Shown here one piece after another: positions 10,342-22,200 of a stretch of DNA of 64,000 bases (its first letter is position 1; each line of letters opens with the position of its first letter). Made by a program: the position numbers and the translations under genes. The stretch covers positions 77,435,440-77,499,439 of the forward strand of contig NC_037683.1 of the NCBI RefSeq assembly GCF_003255815.1, written 5' to 3'. Origin of the DNA: Theropithecus gelada. Its lineage: Eukaryota; Chordata; Mammalia; Primates; Cercopithecidae. The notes under the pieces were generated by a model. That model worked only from the letters and a program-made list of their open reading frames with translations, was not told the DNA's origin and searched no databases.

Positions 10342-10980
10342 GGACTGCCATTGATTACAATAAACATTTTTGTACACCATTATGCAAGTCATTTTTTTTC
10401 TATCAGATCTTCCACAGTGGGATTGGTGGATCAGGTAAAACTCCCTCACTTTTAAAAATAAGTTAAGATCCAACGTGTGGTGATTCAGGAAGAATAGTGA
10501 TCTAAAGAAGTAGTTCTGGATTTTTTTCCAGTTATTTCATTCTGGCAAAGGGCATCTATGCGTAACGTACTCTTGTGTGTTTCTACTTATCATTATAAGT
10601 ACCTGTAGGATTGACTCAGAGAATGGGGCTATACTGAGGTGCTCCCTTGGGAGATAGCAGAAGCAAATAATTAATTCATTCAGAAACATAAGAATGTCAT
10701 GAATAGGGTGTCCCTTCTCCCGTAGTTTTAATACTTCAAAAGATGCTGCATTTACCAGGTAATTTGGGAGAAAGAAGAAAACATTAAAGTCTGGGACAAG
10801 ATACAAAAGAAAAAGCTGGAACTGTCCCCTGTCAGAATCTAAGGTTTGGGGCCATACTGAAAGGTAATTGACTTCAATCTACCTTCCCCAGAAGGGGTTA
10901 CAGATACCAGCGAGGTGGAGAGGAGGCAGGTTCTACTCAGACTAGTGCATCCCTAAGATCCCCTGGGAAAGATATACATT
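10342..10980. other. Unassigned stretch
   Basis: No repeat family or exon recognised. The 89-aa minus-strand frame at 10537-10806 has no features I can link to a family. Confidence 0.4.
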
Positions 10981-10984
10981 TGTT

Positions 10985-11606
10985 ATTATTTTTTAAAATT
11001 TAATTTTATTTTAAGTTCCAGGATACATGTGCAGGATGTGCAGGTTACATAAGCAAACGTGTGCCATGGTGGTTTGCAGCACCTATCAACCCATCACCTA
11101 GATATTAAACCCAGCATGAATTAGCTATTTATCCTGATGTTCTCCCTCCTCTGATCCCCCCGACAGGCCCTAGTGTGTGTTGTTCCCCTCCCTGAGTCTA
11201 TGTGCTCTTATCATTCAGCTCCCACTTACGAGTGAGAACCTGCGGTGTTTGGTTTTCTGTTCCTGTGTTAGTTTGCTGAGGTTAATTGCTTTCAGGTTCA
11301 TCCATGTCCCTGCAAAGGACATGATCTCATTCCTTGGGCTGTATAGTATTCCATGATGTATATGTACCACATTTTCTTTATCCAGTCTATCACTGATGGG
11401 CATTTACATTGATTCTATGTCTTTGCTATTGTGAATAGTGCTGGAATGAACATACGCGTGCATATATCTTCATAATAGAATGATTTATATTCCTTTGGGT
11501 ATATACCCAGTAGTGGTATTGCTAGGTCAAATGGCATTTCTGGTTCTAGGTCTTTGAGGAATCGCCACACTGTCTTCCACAATGGTTGAACTAATTTACA
11601 TTCCCC
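10985..11606 (-). mobile_element. L1PA-type 3' end, 5'-truncated
   Basis: This is the antisense of the L1 3' UTR and ORF2 C-terminal part. It includes 'aagttccaggatacatgtgc', 'cccacttacgagtgagaacc' and 'ggtatatacccagtagtggt'. The coding remnant is truncated and carries stops. A weak repeat ('gatatacatttgt' near 10970 and 'gtgtatatttgt' near 11619) may be the TSD. Confidence 0.92.
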
Positions 11607-12857
11607 CCAAAAATGTGTATATTTGTAAGAATATTAACAGTACCAGGTACTAGATGTGTGTTTCACTGTACTAAGTGCTGTACCAAAACTCTATTGACAG
11701 TACAAACCTCTATCTGAGTTTCCTACTCTTAATGGAGATTTTTAAAATGTGATTTTTCCCCAACTTTCAATTAACTATTTACACATCTGGTAGAATAAAC
11801 TGAACATCTCAACCCACCCCAGCCCAACACACACACACACACACCCCTCTTAGAATGGAAGAAATCTAGCAATGAGGAAGAAACTACTTGAACCTGGTGC
11901 CAGGTGACACAGGCAGAGTGATTTTTCAGCTATTGGGTAAAACAATGAAAACAGGATCAGAAAAAAAGTCTATTGTTATTAATTCAAAAGAAGTAGAGTT
12001 AAAGCTCTACCAATAAGAGAACACACCCCCTACATAGACTAGACAAAGCAACCTTTGGAAGAAATTGCTTTTCTCACAGATAAATTTGATTGTCTCTAAG
12101 GAATTTCTGAAGGAAATCTGGGGGCAGGCTCTTCTGGAGGTGAAGTACCCCCCGTGTCCCCACTGTCCCTTCCACCGGAGATGAGTGTATCTATGAAAGG
12201 GGGATCAGAGGAAGCTTCGCTGGCCTCCAGGTAAAGCCAGAGGCAGCAGAATATTACAGACTGAAGAGGTGACTGGGTCTAGGGCTTTCTATCCTGGCAG
12301 GGACAGTGAGCAGAGATAGAAAGGGAGAGCGAGATGGAGAGGAATGACATCCAAACAGAAGAGAAGAAGACAGGAGGATAAGGAGACAGAGAAATAGGCG
12401 GGAAGCAAGACTTTGTGGAGATACTTTCTGAAAGGCACCAAATGTGGAGAACTTGTTTCCTTTTTGAGACGTAAGAAAGGGCATTAACTTTTTAAAAAAG
12501 GTACAATTCCAGTTTCTGCCTCCAGCTCTCTACTGCTTTGGGTCATACATGAATTTTTCAGAAAGACCATGATCTAAACCCTCTCCCAGTGGAGTCCAAG
12601 GAAGGTAGAAAGTTGGGATAAGGAGAGGTAGCCTCATTGTATAGAATGGGTATCTGTCCTGTCCCACAGTGGACTACTGGGTGGGGAAGAGCCACCACCA
12701 ACTCTGGATCCTCCAGCCTGAGAGAAATGTGATTTCCTAACTCCCTTGACTTCTCATGGGTCACCACAGATATCTGTATGAGGCCAGAGAGACTGGGCAC
12801 TCCCATGGGTATAAGCATATAAACGCTACTTGCAGTTTAAGAAGTTTATCAAGCACC
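11607..12857. other. Mainly unassigned; short CA run and purine-rich patch
   Basis: A (CA) run lies at about 11826-11846. 12290-12420 is strongly purine-rich on the plus strand. I see no exon signature. The minus-strand frames here only mirror the purine bias. Confidence 0.45.
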
Positions 12858-13020
12858 ACTGGATATGATGGTGTGTGCCCATAGTCTCAGCTACTCAGGA
12901 GGCAAAGGCAGGCGTATCACTTGAGCTTAGAAGTTTGAGGCTGCAATGAGATATGAATGTGCCACTGCACTATAGCTTGGAAGGCTGAGTGAGACCCTGT
13001 TTTAAAAAAAACAAACAACT
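12858..13020 (+). mobile_element. Free Alu right-arm monomer (FRAM/AluJ-like) with TSD
   Basis: Only one Alu arm is present, with the old 'gaggctgcaatgagatatga' version. It is flanked by 'tttatcaagcacc' (12845-12857) and 'tttatcaagtacc' (13021-13033), a 13-bp TSD with one mismatch. The single arm is therefore the inserted unit, not a later deletion product. Confidence 0.88.
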
Positions 13021-13239
13021 TTTATCAAGTACCTAATGTATAAAAACAATGTCTGGGTTTGGACTGCCACAAAGTCTACTTGTGCTGTTTCCTGCACATA
13101 GTCCAAAGTATTGCGCCCTATGCATATTATGCATGATTGCTCTCAGTACGTAGAAATGATTGCATACTTCAGCTGCAGCTGCTGCTTTCCCCCTCCAATT
13201 TTATTCTCCACAATTTGGAATGTTTCAGAGATCTTCAAA

Positions 13240-13610
13240 CGTGTCATGATCCTTCAGGCTTCTATACATGTCTGTGGTTCCCTTTACCTCAAATGTCTCT
13301 CTTTTCTCCTCTGCCAGAAATGTTTTATTAATCTGGGTTTTAGCCCATTGCAGCACATAGTATTTGTTCAGGAAGTGTTGATGGAATGACAGAAAGAATG
13401 AATGAATAATTCCCTTCTCCACTGTCTTAGAACCTTCTGTATGTGTCACTCATTTTACTTATCACACTGTGTTGCCTCTTACTTATCTGCCACAGATTCT
13501 TGATGGCTAGCACTGTTGCCTGGGAGGATAAACCAATAGAAGAGTGCTTGAAATATAGCAGATGTTCAACAAATTATTGTTGAATTGATCTGAATTGTTC
13601 ACTCACTCTT
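13240..13610 (+). mobile_element. L2 3' end
   Basis: It ends with 'cagatgttcaacaaattatt', the L2 3' terminus in diverged form. It is preceded by 'ttgatggctagcactgttgcc' and 'tcactcattttacttatcac', which follow L2 order. The 92-aa plus frame at 13111-13389 lies partly in it and is not a gene. Confidence 0.6.
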
Positions 13611-14105
13611 GGACATCTGCTTATTCACTGCACTTGGACACCTGTATGTCTGTGTGTGTTGTAGTCTGTGTGTCTTTCCTCAAATGCAGGTGTTTTTATA
13701 ATATGGCTTTCTGGCTTGACATGATGTGATTGTCCTGGGCAGAAGTCAGCATACTTCCAGTGTCTAGGACTAAGAAGTATATTTAGCTGGTTATTTTGAT
13801 TTAGATTCTTCTCTTGAACTCCAAATTTTTAGTTAGTTCAAGATCCAAGACCTTTGGAAATGCAGACTCTAAAGGACCATATTTCACAAACATGGGCTTT
13901 TGAGTTCCAGCAGCCTTTGGAAGTCCTACATGGCTCTATGCACTGTGGGATGTCCAGGCAAAATGAATCCCCTTCCCTCACAACCTACAAGTTCTGGGCT
14001 GTGAGTCATGTCACTCCCTACATTTGTACAGGAGAGAAATCTAGTACTTCCTTGAAGGGGAAGAGATATTCATGAATGAGCAACCTAGATGAAGGCAGGA
14101 TAGCA
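13611..14105. other. Unassigned stretch
   Basis: Nothing recognised. A short GT-rich run lies near 13650-13675. Confidence 0.4.
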
Positions 14106-14310
14106 GAACTGTTAGGAGAATTGATTTTGAAATTAGCCCTCAGGTTGAATCTCATCTTTTCCCCTTGTCAGATGTGCAACTTTGGACAAGTTACTGAACT
14201 GCTCTTAGCCTCAAATAATACCTATGTCACAGGGTTTTCCTAATGATTCAGTGAGTTAATGCACATCAAACATGCAGCTCAGAGTACGTACTCACTAGCT
14301 GCTGGGTCAT
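14106..14310 (+). mobile_element. MIR
   Basis: MIR order is visible: 'caactttggacaagttactg', 'cctcaaataatacctatgtc', 'tgattcagtgagttaatgca' and a diverged end. Confidence 0.75.
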
Positions 14311-14519
14311 TCATCCAATTCACGCTTACGGAGGCTTTGGCACCTCAGTCGGCTTAAGTGCGCTTACTTTGATTTTGTATATAGAATCCCCTTAAAATAA
14401 ACAATCGTTGGTACCCCCACCCTATCCCCTTTTCTTCATTTTCTGACTTCTTGAAAAACCTAAGAGCTTAGCTTTTACAAATGTGTGATCTGGAGCATCT
14501 CTTCTGTTCTAGGAGCAGC

Positions 14520-14700
14520 TTACAACCCCAAAGCTATCTAAAGTCATTTGGAACATTTTTGGCCATTATTATTTCAAATACTTTATTCTTACTCTCTTTC
14601 TTCTGGGACTCCAATTACATATATGTTAGGTGATTTTATATTGTACTATGAATTCTGGAGGCTGTTTTATCTTTTGTCAACTTTTTTTTTTTGCCTCTCT
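14520..14700 (-). mobile_element. Old L1 (L1M) internal fragment, antisense
   Basis: The text 'ggccattattatttcaaata' followed by 'tctgggactccaattacata' matches the antisense region near the L1M 5' end, also seen at 257-640 and 54.5-56.1 kb. Confidence 0.6.
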
Positions 14701-15014
14701 GCTATTTTTATTTTATTATTATTATTATTATTTTGAGACGGAGTCTCACTCTGTCGCCCAAGCTGGAATGCAGTGGTTTCATCTCAGCTCACTGCAACCT
14801 CTGCCTCCCAGATTAAAGTGATTCTCCTGCCTCAGCCTCCTGAATAGCTGGGTTTACAGGTGCACGCCACCATGCCCGGCTAATTTTTGTATTTTCAGTA
14901 GAGACGGGGTTTCACCAGTTGGTCAAGCTGGTCTCCAACTCCTGACCTTGTGATCCGCCCACCTTGGCCTCCCAAAGTGCTGGGATTACAGGCTTTAGCC
15001 ACCGCGCCCGACCC
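14701..15014 (-). mobile_element. AluS-like element with TSD
   Basis: Antisense Alu with a TTA-repeat tail (14707-14731). It ends 'ccaccgcgcccgaccc'. A 9-bp TSD 'tgcctctct' lies at 14692-14700 and 15015-15023. Confidence 0.95.
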
Positions 15015-15139
15015 TGCCTCTCTACTCTTAAGATAAACCCTGGAAGTAAAGCTAACCAGGGAAATTTCTCCCAAAAGAGGATGGCATCCTTGATGTGAAC
15101 AGCTTTTCCCAAGTTCACAGATTAAGACTTCTATCATGA

Positions 15140-16080
15140 AACTTATCTTTGAATATTTTTTCTTGCTTATGCCTCTATGAACATAGAAGTGGGAAAGGGG
15201 TCTGTTATGTGCACTTATGGGGTATACTTTTACTTGTGAAGGGGTTTGCAGTCAGTATTATACATGGATAACCTTATACTTTGATAGATAAAAGACAAAG
15301 GCCCAATGCAGGTAAGAAACTTTAATGGTACACGTGTTGCCTCATAATCAGTCAAAAACAAAACATTGGTTTACTCCTCTTAACCCGCATCATGGGTTAA
15401 AGAGAACATTGCCAGAAGGCCTTCACTCTTCTAAAAGGGCATCATTTGTTAGGTCCTTTTTCCACAGTTTAAAATAAAAAGAGTAATGATTAGAAATGTA
15501 TCCCTCATGATAGGTTCTAGAGCAAATTCTGCTGTAAAGGCTACAGTTACACAACAGACTTTTAAATTCTCTTGTGAAAGTTATGCTAAATAATAGAATT
15601 AGCTAAACAGAAAAGTACCTGTGCAGCTGCTGGCAATTGTGGCCTATGGGGAAATACATCAAATGAAGATTATAGAAATTCAGTGGTAGGGGACTAACAA
15701 AGAAATTGCTTAGTCAAGTGAATAAACTCTTTACCTAGCTCATTCTTTGATCTATTTAATTTTAGGAGGTTTGGTTTATGGGGACCCTGGATAAGGAGCC
15801 TACTCCAAACTCTTGGTATTATCCTCCCAATAGTCACAGTAATAGTCTCCCTGCTGCACTGTATTCTCTCAAAGATTTTAAATACTTGCATGCAGCCCTC
15901 TCTAGAATGTCATATAGTCTCCCTACAATTTGAATGACAAGAGCTGAAAGAAATGTGCAACCATGAGGACACCGTGACCTATGAATGATATGCTGAAATC
16001 GGAAACCCAAAATGATGGTAACTGAGAGTGGCGCTAAGGCCACAAGTTTTGGTCACACTCTCACCTAAGTAAGAACCTGA
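15140..16080 (+). mobile_element. Endogenous retrovirus (class I, gamma-like) env remnant
   Basis: In the plus strand, pieces in all three frames resemble the C-terminal half of a gammaretrovirus-type envelope gene. The clearest part is 15782-15900, an open stretch with a long run of hydrophobic codons (about 15812-15865), as expected for the membrane-spanning segment of the TM subunit. Upstream segments (15180-15260, 15560-15680) resemble other TM and SU parts, but stops and frameshifts break the frame repeatedly, so no envelope protein can be made. The gene is followed by a purine tract and one LTR in the expected order. Gag, pol and the 5' LTR are absent. Family not named. Confidence 0.6.
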
Positions 16081-16097
16081 CCAAAAAAGGGGGGAAT
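16081..16097 (+). other. Candidate polypurine tract of the ERV
   Basis: The sequence 'aaaaaaggggggaatt' lies between the env remnant and the LTR, where a retrovirus has its plus-strand primer site. The role is inferred from position and composition. Confidence 0.6.
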
Positions 16098-16937
16098 TAA
16101 AAAAAAATAATTCTGGCAGGCCATTGTTTTGGATTAAGCTCATACATTAGGCCCCCACAAATCAAACCAAACCAAACCAAAATGGAATTGCTCATGCTAA
16201 GACTTTAAGGAAACACATAGATTCTAGAACAGACCAGGTTTTGTTTTTTCCCTCCTGCAAATCTCTATAACAAACATTTCTGACAGTATAGGTATCCACC
16301 CCCTGAAGTTCCCATTAAATCTTTTAACCAACTTCATTTCCTGTTGCCTAGAGACCATCAAGCTTCAGATGATCATGCAACAAAGGTTCCAGCCAGTTCT
16401 AGGTGAAGACACCACCTCTGATCATTAAGGAGCTACCCTGCCTCCACTAGACAGAGTAGGGTGAGAGTTCTGTGATCCTCAATAGGAAGGGACTACGTCC
16501 CAAGCCAGCATGAAGCAGTTACAGAAAAAAGGCCATCGGTCCCTCTGCCTCCCATAAAATTTATGGGCATCATGTCTCTCAGTGGGGAAATGAGGCAGGA
16601 AAACAGGGTCTGGAGGCAGGGAACATGAGGCCAATGCACACTTTAACTATGACAGGAAATATCCTCTCCATTGGGCGTAGGGTCAAGTAAATGACTTTGT
16701 AACTTTATTTCATCCTTTCCATTTACATAGGGCATACCCCAAGTACCAAATGGCATCCTCTAGAGGTTATTTCAACTTCCAAAAGTTCTGTAATGGGAGC
16801 TTTTAGCTCCTACGCTCAGGCCGGCTCCCACACCATGGAGTGTACTTTCAGTTTCAATAAAACCCTTCTTTGTTTATGCGTTTTGTCCAATTCTTTGTTC
16901 AACACGCCAAGAATCCGGACACCTTACACCATTAACA
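16098..16937 (+). mobile_element. ERV1-type LTR (3' LTR)
   Basis: About 840 bp following the purine tract. An AATAAA poly-A signal lies at 16856-16861, followed within about 70 bases by a run ending '..ccggacacc ttacaccattaaca', the type of end I associate with primate ERV1 LTRs. The left boundary is uncertain by about 20 bases. No second LTR is present. Confidence 0.6.
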
Positions 16938-17023
16938 CATATACTAAAATTGGAATGATACAGAGAAGATTAACATGCTCCTTGCACAAGGATAACATGC
17001 AAATTTGTGAAGTGTTTCATTTT
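16936..17023 (+). pseudogene. U6 snRNA pseudogene, 5'-truncated
   Basis: The segment 'cacatatactaaaattgga' through 'gaagtgtttcattt' follows U6 from about nt 17 to the 3' end. The first 16 or so nt are missing. Differences are mostly C-to-T or G-to-A. The promoter elements of a real U6 gene would lie upstream, but that space is LTR. An A/T-rich tail follows (17024-17050). No TSD found. Confidence 0.9.
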
Positions 17024-17575
17024 AAAAAATTATATTTTTTTTAAAAAAGGAAGAAGAAAATGAAGAAAAACTAATAAAAATAAAAACAAAGATAAAAATA
17101 TTCCTGGCTACACACAAAAGATTTGGCTATGAAAATGTTCATTGCAGCCCTATAATACACACTTGTAGACACAATTTTTATTATTATAGTGAGGTAACTG
17201 TAATATAGCTTAGTAACCAAAGCTCCTTCTGAGTAGGGTGGTTAGAGGAGATTCTATTTTTATTCTCTCTCTATTGTTTTTCTCCCTTAATTTCTACTGT
17301 GGACATGTGCTGTTACAGTAAGAGAATAATCCAAATAAGGCATTTAAAGAAGGGATAAATTCCTCACCCCAGAGGTAGTTTGTCACTGGTTGGCTGTGAG
17401 TGATGAGGCAGCAAAGATGCCATCAATAGATGGGAATAGGGATCTCAATATATTTGTGTCCTGAAGCATTCTCTGCTAAGTGTTTCATGATTGGTACAGA
17501 TGGTAAGTGGTACAGGAGATTAGAATCTCTCTCTGGATGGGCTCAGGGTTGGGGTGAGCCTTGTGGACCAGGAAA
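17024..17575. other. Unassigned stretch
   Basis: A-rich for the first 75 bases, then single-copy-looking. No exon signature. Confidence 0.4.
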
Positions 17576-17591
17576 AAGAACTACATTTTCT

Positions 17592-17922
17592 TTTTTTCTT
17601 TTTCCTTTTTCTTTTATTTTTTATTTTTTATTTTTTTTGAGATAGAGTTTTGGTCTTGTTGCCCAGGCTGGAGCACAATGGCACAATCTTGGCTCACTGC
17701 AACCTCTGTCTCCTGGGTTCAAGTATTTCTCCTGCCTCGGCCTCCCGAGTAGCTGGGATTATAGGTGCTCACCACCACACCCAGCTAATTTTTGTATTTT
17801 TTAGTAGAGACCGGGTTGTGCCATGTTGGCCAGGCTGGTCTCGAACTCCTGACCTCAGGTGATCCACCTGCCTCAGCCTCCCAAAGTGTTGGGATTATAG
17901 GTGTGAGCCACTGCGCCCGGCC
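17592..17922 (-). mobile_element. AluS-like element with 16-bp TSD
   Basis: Antisense Alu with a T-rich tail of TTTTTC/TTTTA units. The TSD 'aagaactacattttct' (17576-17591) and 'aagaactgcattttct' (17923-17938) differ at one base. Confidence 0.97.
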
Positions 17923-17938
17923 AAGAACTGCATTTTCT

Positions 17939-18803
17939 AGAAGCCCAGGCTAGGTCTGAGGTTCATGAAGGAGTCTAACATCTATATTGCTTGGAAAATG
18001 CAGCTTTTAGGTTTTAGGTATCAACTTCTATCTTTGGGGTTGGGAAAATCCTTGAAATTTTTAGCTGCAGAGGGAATCCATGAAGAAACAGAATGTGGGA
18101 AATCCAAGGGATTACAGAAACAGTCCTGCAGGCAAGCTGCAACCCATGAGATCCTAGCCACTAACAATTCACAGTATATAGTAAACTGTTCTGATGAGTG
18201 TTAGGAGATTTTTCCTTTTTTAAGAAATTCAAAACACACTTCAAAGTATATTGCTCCATTATTGTTTTACAAGCAGCTTCTAAAAGGCTGAGGCATCTGC
18301 CCTTGGTTTCTGCTCCTCTGTTGGGCAACATTATGAAGCTCGTATAGCTGAATGCTGACAGGTGAGTTGAAACTGTGACAATGACAGTTAGGAGCCAATG
18401 TTGTGCAACAGCGTCTGGCTCCAGGTTCCCAGTTTGGATCTCAAGGAAAGGAAAGTCTTTCATCTGATATGTTTTGGATGTGTTCAGGGGCTGGAGGTTG
18501 AGTGGGTGGGAGTGGGAGACATGGGACGGTAGGAAGAGGAAGACACACAACTCTGTGGATATTAACCAGCTGGTGAAGGAAATTTTTTAAAAGGAAATGG
18601 AATTTATTACCTAGCCCTTGAATAAGCAGTAAGCTGGGAGACCATGATTTAGGTTAGGGGTAAGGCAGTGGGTGACATCTTGCTGTCCAGGGAAGAAATT
18701 AGAGAGTCATAAATATATTTACATGTATATATATTATATATAAAAAGGAAAGAAGTTATATGTATAGAATATATATATTAAGGAAAGAAGTAAGGCAGAA
18801 AAT
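17939..18803. other. Unassigned stretch with AT-rich end
   Basis: No repeat recognised. A TATA-rich patch (18715-18780) contains the word 'aaggaaagaagt' twice, just before the microsatellite. Confidence 0.4.
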
Positions 18804-18912
18804 GGAAGGAAGGAAGGAAGAAAGGAAGGAAGGAAGGAAGGAAGGAAGGAAGGAAGGAAGGAAGGAAGGAAGGAAGGAAGGATGGAAGGAAGGAAGGAAG
18901 ACAGACAGACAA
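18804..18912 (+). repeat. (GGAA)n microsatellite
   Basis: A GGAA/AAGG tetranucleotide array with two interruptions (about 18820 and 18882). The longest perfect run is about 14 units (18824-18881), with about 22 units in total. It ends in a few ACAG units. The frames across it on both strands are repeat translations. Confidence 0.97.
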
Positions 18913-21190
18913 AGAAAGAGGAAAAGAAACAATTTCAATGCCATTGGCAAACACTCAACCATGAGTACTAGTACTTGTTGAAGAACACAAAGCTGATATT
19001 GACAACTTAGAAAATAAACTTTTATCTTCATTTGGAATTTCTAGAAAGTTTTTTTCCAATGAAGGTGAGTCCTGGCTAACGGAACAGTATTATCTAAAAA
19101 GTAGTTCCATTTCCCCCTCTCTGGCAGCATTGCTATTGTTTCAAAAGATCCCTCCATGATGGAAACCCCTTATAAGGTCCATCACCCTGTGTTCACCACC
19201 AGTGTGCTCCACAAAGTGAGTAGGAGGAAAACGTGTACACCTCATTGGCACAATCTGTGTACAGTGTGCTGGGCAGTAACTAGTTAACCCCCAAAGGCCA
19301 CAACTTCTTCAGTGCCAAGTGGGAAATAAAGGAGACCACTCTCATCTGCCCTGTAAATGAAATGCCTGATCAGCAGCCAATGGCATACAAACTCCCCCAG
19401 CAGATCACTGAGAAATTGGGATATTTCCATGGATATTTAAGGCTGTAAGTCTTGAAGGAGAGGAATTTAGGGGTTCCTGCTCTCTCCAGGGCCATCTAGC
19501 TAACAAAGGCCTTTATTCTAGAAAAGAAGAAGCCCATTTCAACTACTGGAGATCCAGTTACCATTCAATACCTCACTCTTAATTAAAATGTAAACTTCTG
19601 AACATAGAAGTTTGTGGTCAATCAACACAAAGAGGTTGATTATCCCGAAAATCGACTTTTCTGGAAGTAAGTGTTCAAATGGAGATGATCAAGTCATAAT
19701 ATTACCTAAGAAAGGCTATAGGGGACATTTGGAGACTTCTTTTGGACTTATACATCTAGATTTGATTTCCTTTTAACCATCTTAATAGATTTTTAATGCA
19801 TCCAGAGAATTAAAATTTGAAAGTGTTGAAATATAGCCAGATTTGAGCTTGTTTAGAAACTGCTTTTGGAGCACATGCTGTTCTTAATTTGTTAGTAATT
19901 GGAAGTAATTACTAAACAGCTTCTGCTAGAGGTGAAGGGTTCTATGTTATCTTAGATGATGCATAATAAATGACTCATGGTAAACCCACATTAGTTCGCT
20001 TATCCATGGTTCAAGAATAATTTAAGTCAATAATAAGAAAGTAGTAGATAAAAAGGAAAATTAAACTTTTAAACAACAGCTCCAAATGTTATGGAAAATG
20101 AATGAGATTGTAAAAGGTGAATAAAAAATGCAATCTGGTTGGAATTTGGTTTTGCTTGCAAATTCGTTAAGCATTTATTTCTAAACTTGTTCTATAGAAT
20201 GTTAATACCGAGAAGCTAGTGCAATGAAATCTTAGGCCTTGGGCCAGTGGGAGGCCTACTTCTACTGGTTTTAGTTCTTGCTTTCTCACATGAAGTCTGG
20301 CAGCCTCAGGCCATGCCATCATTTCCTTTCAGAAAATCCAGGTTATTGGTACAGTTGAAGTTTTACTGTCTATTTTCTTGGCAAGGTTTCTGCAACTCCC
20401 TCTTAGAAAATAGACAGATGGGAAGGTGGATTGAAGCACACAATCACTGCATCCAGGGAAGGTCAAATTTTGCTTTGTGAAATGCCCTTCCCTGGGCCAG
20501 AAATATTAATTAGGCAGTAGTGACACCAGCTGGTCTTCCTGGGAATCCTCCCTCATGTAATTCATTAGAAAATGAACAGATTGCTGTGGTCTGCTTAAAC
20601 TGTATTAGGTACAGTAAAAGCTACATAAGAAAAGAAAAGGCGCTGATCTTGAAGGGTTTATCATCTGAGAGGTATAAAAATATATATAGATGCTGTCTCA
20701 ACCCTATACTACCCATCCCTCACTCTAGAATTTTGTCTCAGGAGGTTAGGACAAGGAGAAGGTCCTGGTATCTATATTTTTCTGAGGATTCTGATGATCA
20801 CTCAGGTTTGGGGAGTGATCAAGAGAAAAACTGATTGCTAACATACCTGGATAAATACTCTAGAAATCAGAGAACGAAAGAACCATAGGAATTCACAGTA
20901 AGCAAGATCATGTTTGTGTGAGGTAATCAAAGAGGCTTCCAGGAGGAGGAGATTCTTGTAGATTTGTGAGAAAAAGCAGAGAAGTTAAAAAACAATCACA
21001 GTAATAAGGTACTATAATCAGGGAGGTATTCCAGAATGGGGGAAAGGCATTTTATTCCCTACACGTACTGTTTAATAATGCTCTAACTCTCCAATTGAAT
21101 TTCAGTTTTCATTCCGGATTCTTCTGGAACAAACAAAATGTTCTCCAATCTGTACTTTCAATACCTAGTGTAATCATATTTACCCTGATT
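18913..21190. other. Repeat-poor single-copy region
   Basis: About 2.3 kb without a repeat I recognise. 19890-19980 holds a palindromic pair of TAAT-core sites (19892-19915) and a 'tgactca' AP-1-type word at 19971. No splice-bounded coding frame stands out. The 104-aa frame at 20520-20834 has no family features. Confidence 0.5.
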
Positions 21191-21194
21191 TTTC

Positions 21195-21780
21195 CAGGTG
21201 TGTCATTCAGTGTCTGGCCAGAAAAACAGAAACCACTCTAGATGTTTCAAATAGAAGGGATTTACTACAGATTTTGGTATTATGGGCATTGAAACAGATA
21301 AGCAAGGGAGTTAAAGAAGCAAAAAGGGAAAAGGGTGACATTCAGAGATTAGTATCTGTAGAAAGCAGTGACCAGCCTTAGGAACTGGGGGAATAAAACT
21401 GAAGAGGAGTTGCCAAAGTCCAGGAGCAAGCTTTAAGGGATTCCACCCAGCCTGTGCTGGGACTGCCAAGGATGGTCTCCCTAGCCATGGCTGGGACCAA
21501 TAAAGAAGGGCAGTTCCAGCAGAACCTTGGGTCACTGAAGGGACACAGCTGTTTCCAGGAACAACAGCAGAAACAAGAGAGTATAGGAAAGAAATAATGG
21601 CTCTTCCTCTTGCCAGACATAACAGAAAGACAGGTAGTAAAGGCGTCTGGAAAATGTAGTTTGTGGATCCCCACAGCCCCAGCAATACAGACAGGATGGA
21701 ATAAGGTGAAAGTGGAGCTGAGAGGCAACAGGTAGACAACTGATGCACCACGTACAATGAATCAAGAAGTACTTCCTTCA
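21195..21780 (+). repeat. Interspersed repeat, family not assigned
   Basis: The stretch 'gtctggccagaaaaacagaaacc' onward ('gggatttactacag', 'gcaaaaagggaaaaggg') matches wording I remember from a widely dispersed old primate repeat, but I cannot name it safely. The 169-aa minus-strand frame lies wholly inside and is probably fortuitous. Confidence 0.4.
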
Positions 21781-21949
21781 GGAAGACAAACGGGCATGCC
21801 CCAGTTGGAGGTTCACGCATGCAGATATTAGTACCAAAATATGCCTGAGTGCTGTGTCCATAAAATCAGAGAATGAAACCTGTGAGGTTTTGTGAGTACT
21901 ATGTGACCATTCAATTCTTGTCTCATCTTTTCCTGTGTTAACTTGATTT

Positions 21950-22200
21950 GCCCATCCATTTGTCCATCCGGTTGGTGCCTATTGTATATCAGACACTGTT
22001 AGGCTCCAAAGATAATGCCATGCAGCCCTCTTTAACTACCTTATGAGCCAGGAAGACAGTAAACAAATTTGATAATCACAGAAAATACTGCAAGTAATAA
22101 TCATGTAATTCATTATTTATACTTTTCAAAGTACTTTCTCATCTTCTATCCTAAAATTCCTGTAAGATATTTTTAAAGATATTTTCATGTTGAGCTCATT
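21950..22200 (-). mobile_element. Probable L2/MIR fragments, antisense
   Basis: 'gtgcctattgtatatcagacactgt' (21976-22000) is a diverged form of the antisense L2 3' end, and a MIR-like 'tttctcatcttctatcc' follows. Weak. Confidence 0.4.

Noticed and set aside
15140..16937. Endogenous retrovirus with a usable envelope gene
   Set aside because: Stops and frameshifts occur throughout the env remnant and only the 3' part of the provirus is present.
16936..17023. Functional U6 gene
   Set aside because: The first 16 or so nt are missing, many substitutions are present, and the upstream region is an LTR, not a U6 promoter.
21311..21820. 169-codon minus-strand frame, the longest outside the microsatellite
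   Set aside because: It lies inside sequence that looks like a dispersed repeat, overlaps other open frames, and shows no recognisable domain.
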